From: Psychroflexus sediminis
Lineage (GTDB): Bacteria > Bacteroidota > Bacteroidia > Flavobacteriales > Flavobacteriaceae
NCBI RefSeq assembly: GCF_900099815.1
Contig: NZ_FNCW01000005.1
Coordinates: 212,210-276,209 of the forward strand
DNA: 64,000 nt
Direction: 5' to 3'
The notes beneath the pieces were generated by a model. The model saw only the letters and a list, made by a program, of their open reading frames with translations. It did not search any database and was not told the origin of the DNA. Of the stretch, positions 63,727 through 64,000 are shown piece after piece (position 1 is the first letter of the stretch; every line of letters starts with the position of its first letter). The position numbers were made by a program, and so were the translations under genes.

Positions 63727-64000
63727 TCATAATCCTATCGGACAATTATGAGCCTGAGGCTCTTCATTTGGGTTTAAGCTATGGTGCTTCAATGCCTCTT
63801 TGATTTTATAATTACCATCAGCATATATGATCGTCATCGGTCTTTCTTGGCTATCCAAATTTAAAACATAATTTTTAAATTCTTTTGGGGTTTTCCCACT
63901 CAAACTATCATGTTGTCTTTTAGTGTTATAATGCTCTACAGCTTTCTTGGCTTTGGCTCGTAAAACTCTTAAGTTATCAATATGCCATAGGTTTAAATAT
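63727..64000 (-). mobile_element. IS3-family transposase, C-terminal fragment at the right edge
   Basis: The minus-strand frame is open from the window edge to the TGA at 63727-63729 and encodes 90 residues. It reads DNLRVLRAKAKKAVEHYNTK, then RQHDSLSGKTPKEFKNYVLN. This is the end of an rve integrase core, where YNxxRxHxxLxxxTPxEF is the IS3 hallmark. About 45 residues follow with no recognised domain. No terminal inverted repeat was identified between 63657 and 63727. The rest of the element lies outside the window. Confidence 0.8.

Overview
This is a window of a low-GC chromosome from a member of the Bacteroidota, most likely Flavobacteriaceae. The evidence is the TAnnTTTG promoter element ahead of many genes, sparse Shine-Dalgarno sites, lineage families (DUF3467, DUF4295, DUF2911, DUF6588, DUF2851), a bacillithiol enzyme (BshC), split transketolase subunits, and zinc-ligand-free forms of Tgt and RecQ. 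The genus cannot be told from the sequence alone. Nearly all of the window is housekeeping DNA. There is no prophage, CRISPR array or toxin-antitoxin cassette, and mobile DNA appears only at the right edge.

Layout. 1-7.5 kb: mdh (partial), a DUF6588 protein and gyrB on the minus strand, DUF2911 on plus, then a PLP decarboxylase and bshC. 7.7-13.9 kb: rimO, a small membrane protein, ftsY, rpmB-rpmG-DUF4295, cinA, an FAH-family protein and a DEDDh exonuclease. 14-20 kb: a BLUF photoreceptor, split transketolase, tgt-lptG, a heptad-repeat spacer and accA. 20-29 kb: dnaB, an 'AsnB-like' protein, lptB, a membrane protein, an AhpD-like protein, tatC, kdsD and recQ. 29-37.7 kb: two pentein-fold arginine/citrulline-type hydrolases, an M23 peptidase, ohr, meaB, PAP2, MATE, a GNAT-like protein and a sigma-54-type response regulator. 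37.9-40.8 kb: grpE-dnaJ, a YceI lipoprotein and DUF3467. 40.8-54.1 kb: the transcription/translation supercluster, read on minus as tRNA-Thr(TGT), Tyr, Gly, Thr(GGT), tuf, tRNA-Trp, secE, nusG, rplK, rplA, rplJ, rplL, rpoB, rpoC, DUF3467. 54.2-63.3 kb: xerC, acyl-CoA dehydrogenase, an HHH protein, a fused AGCS symporter, mnmD, PspC, DUF2851, an SGNH hydrolase and a TIGR01777 epimerase. 63.3-64 kb: a heptad-repeat spacer and the end of an IS3-type transposase.

How the genes work together. The 41-54 kb block supplies RNA polymerase, ribosomal stalk and L1/L11 proteins, EF-Tu, SecE/NusG and the tRNAs in the order known from the Escherichia coli tufB region. Envelope genes are scattered (lptG, lptB, kdsD for Kdo-lipopolysaccharide, tatC, ftsY, secE). 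Thiol and peroxide defence is represented by bshC, ohr and the AhpD-like protein.

Most noteworthy: (1) two intergenic regions built largely from contiguous 7-bp units of several unrelated sequence families; (2) loss of structural zinc ligands in Tgt (all three Cys), RecQ (the Cys4 site) and DnaJ (site I only), alongside Cys-poor L28 and L33; (3) an alanine:cation symporter fused to a secreted SprB-like segment and a lysine-less lipoyl-like domain; (4) a BLUF protein with every key flavin-site residue at AppA spacing; (5) a sigma-54-type regulator with GAFTSA in place of GAFTGA and no DNA-binding domain; (6) strong hairpins in the rplL-rpoB and rpoB-rpoC gaps. No wholly new multi-gene system was found.
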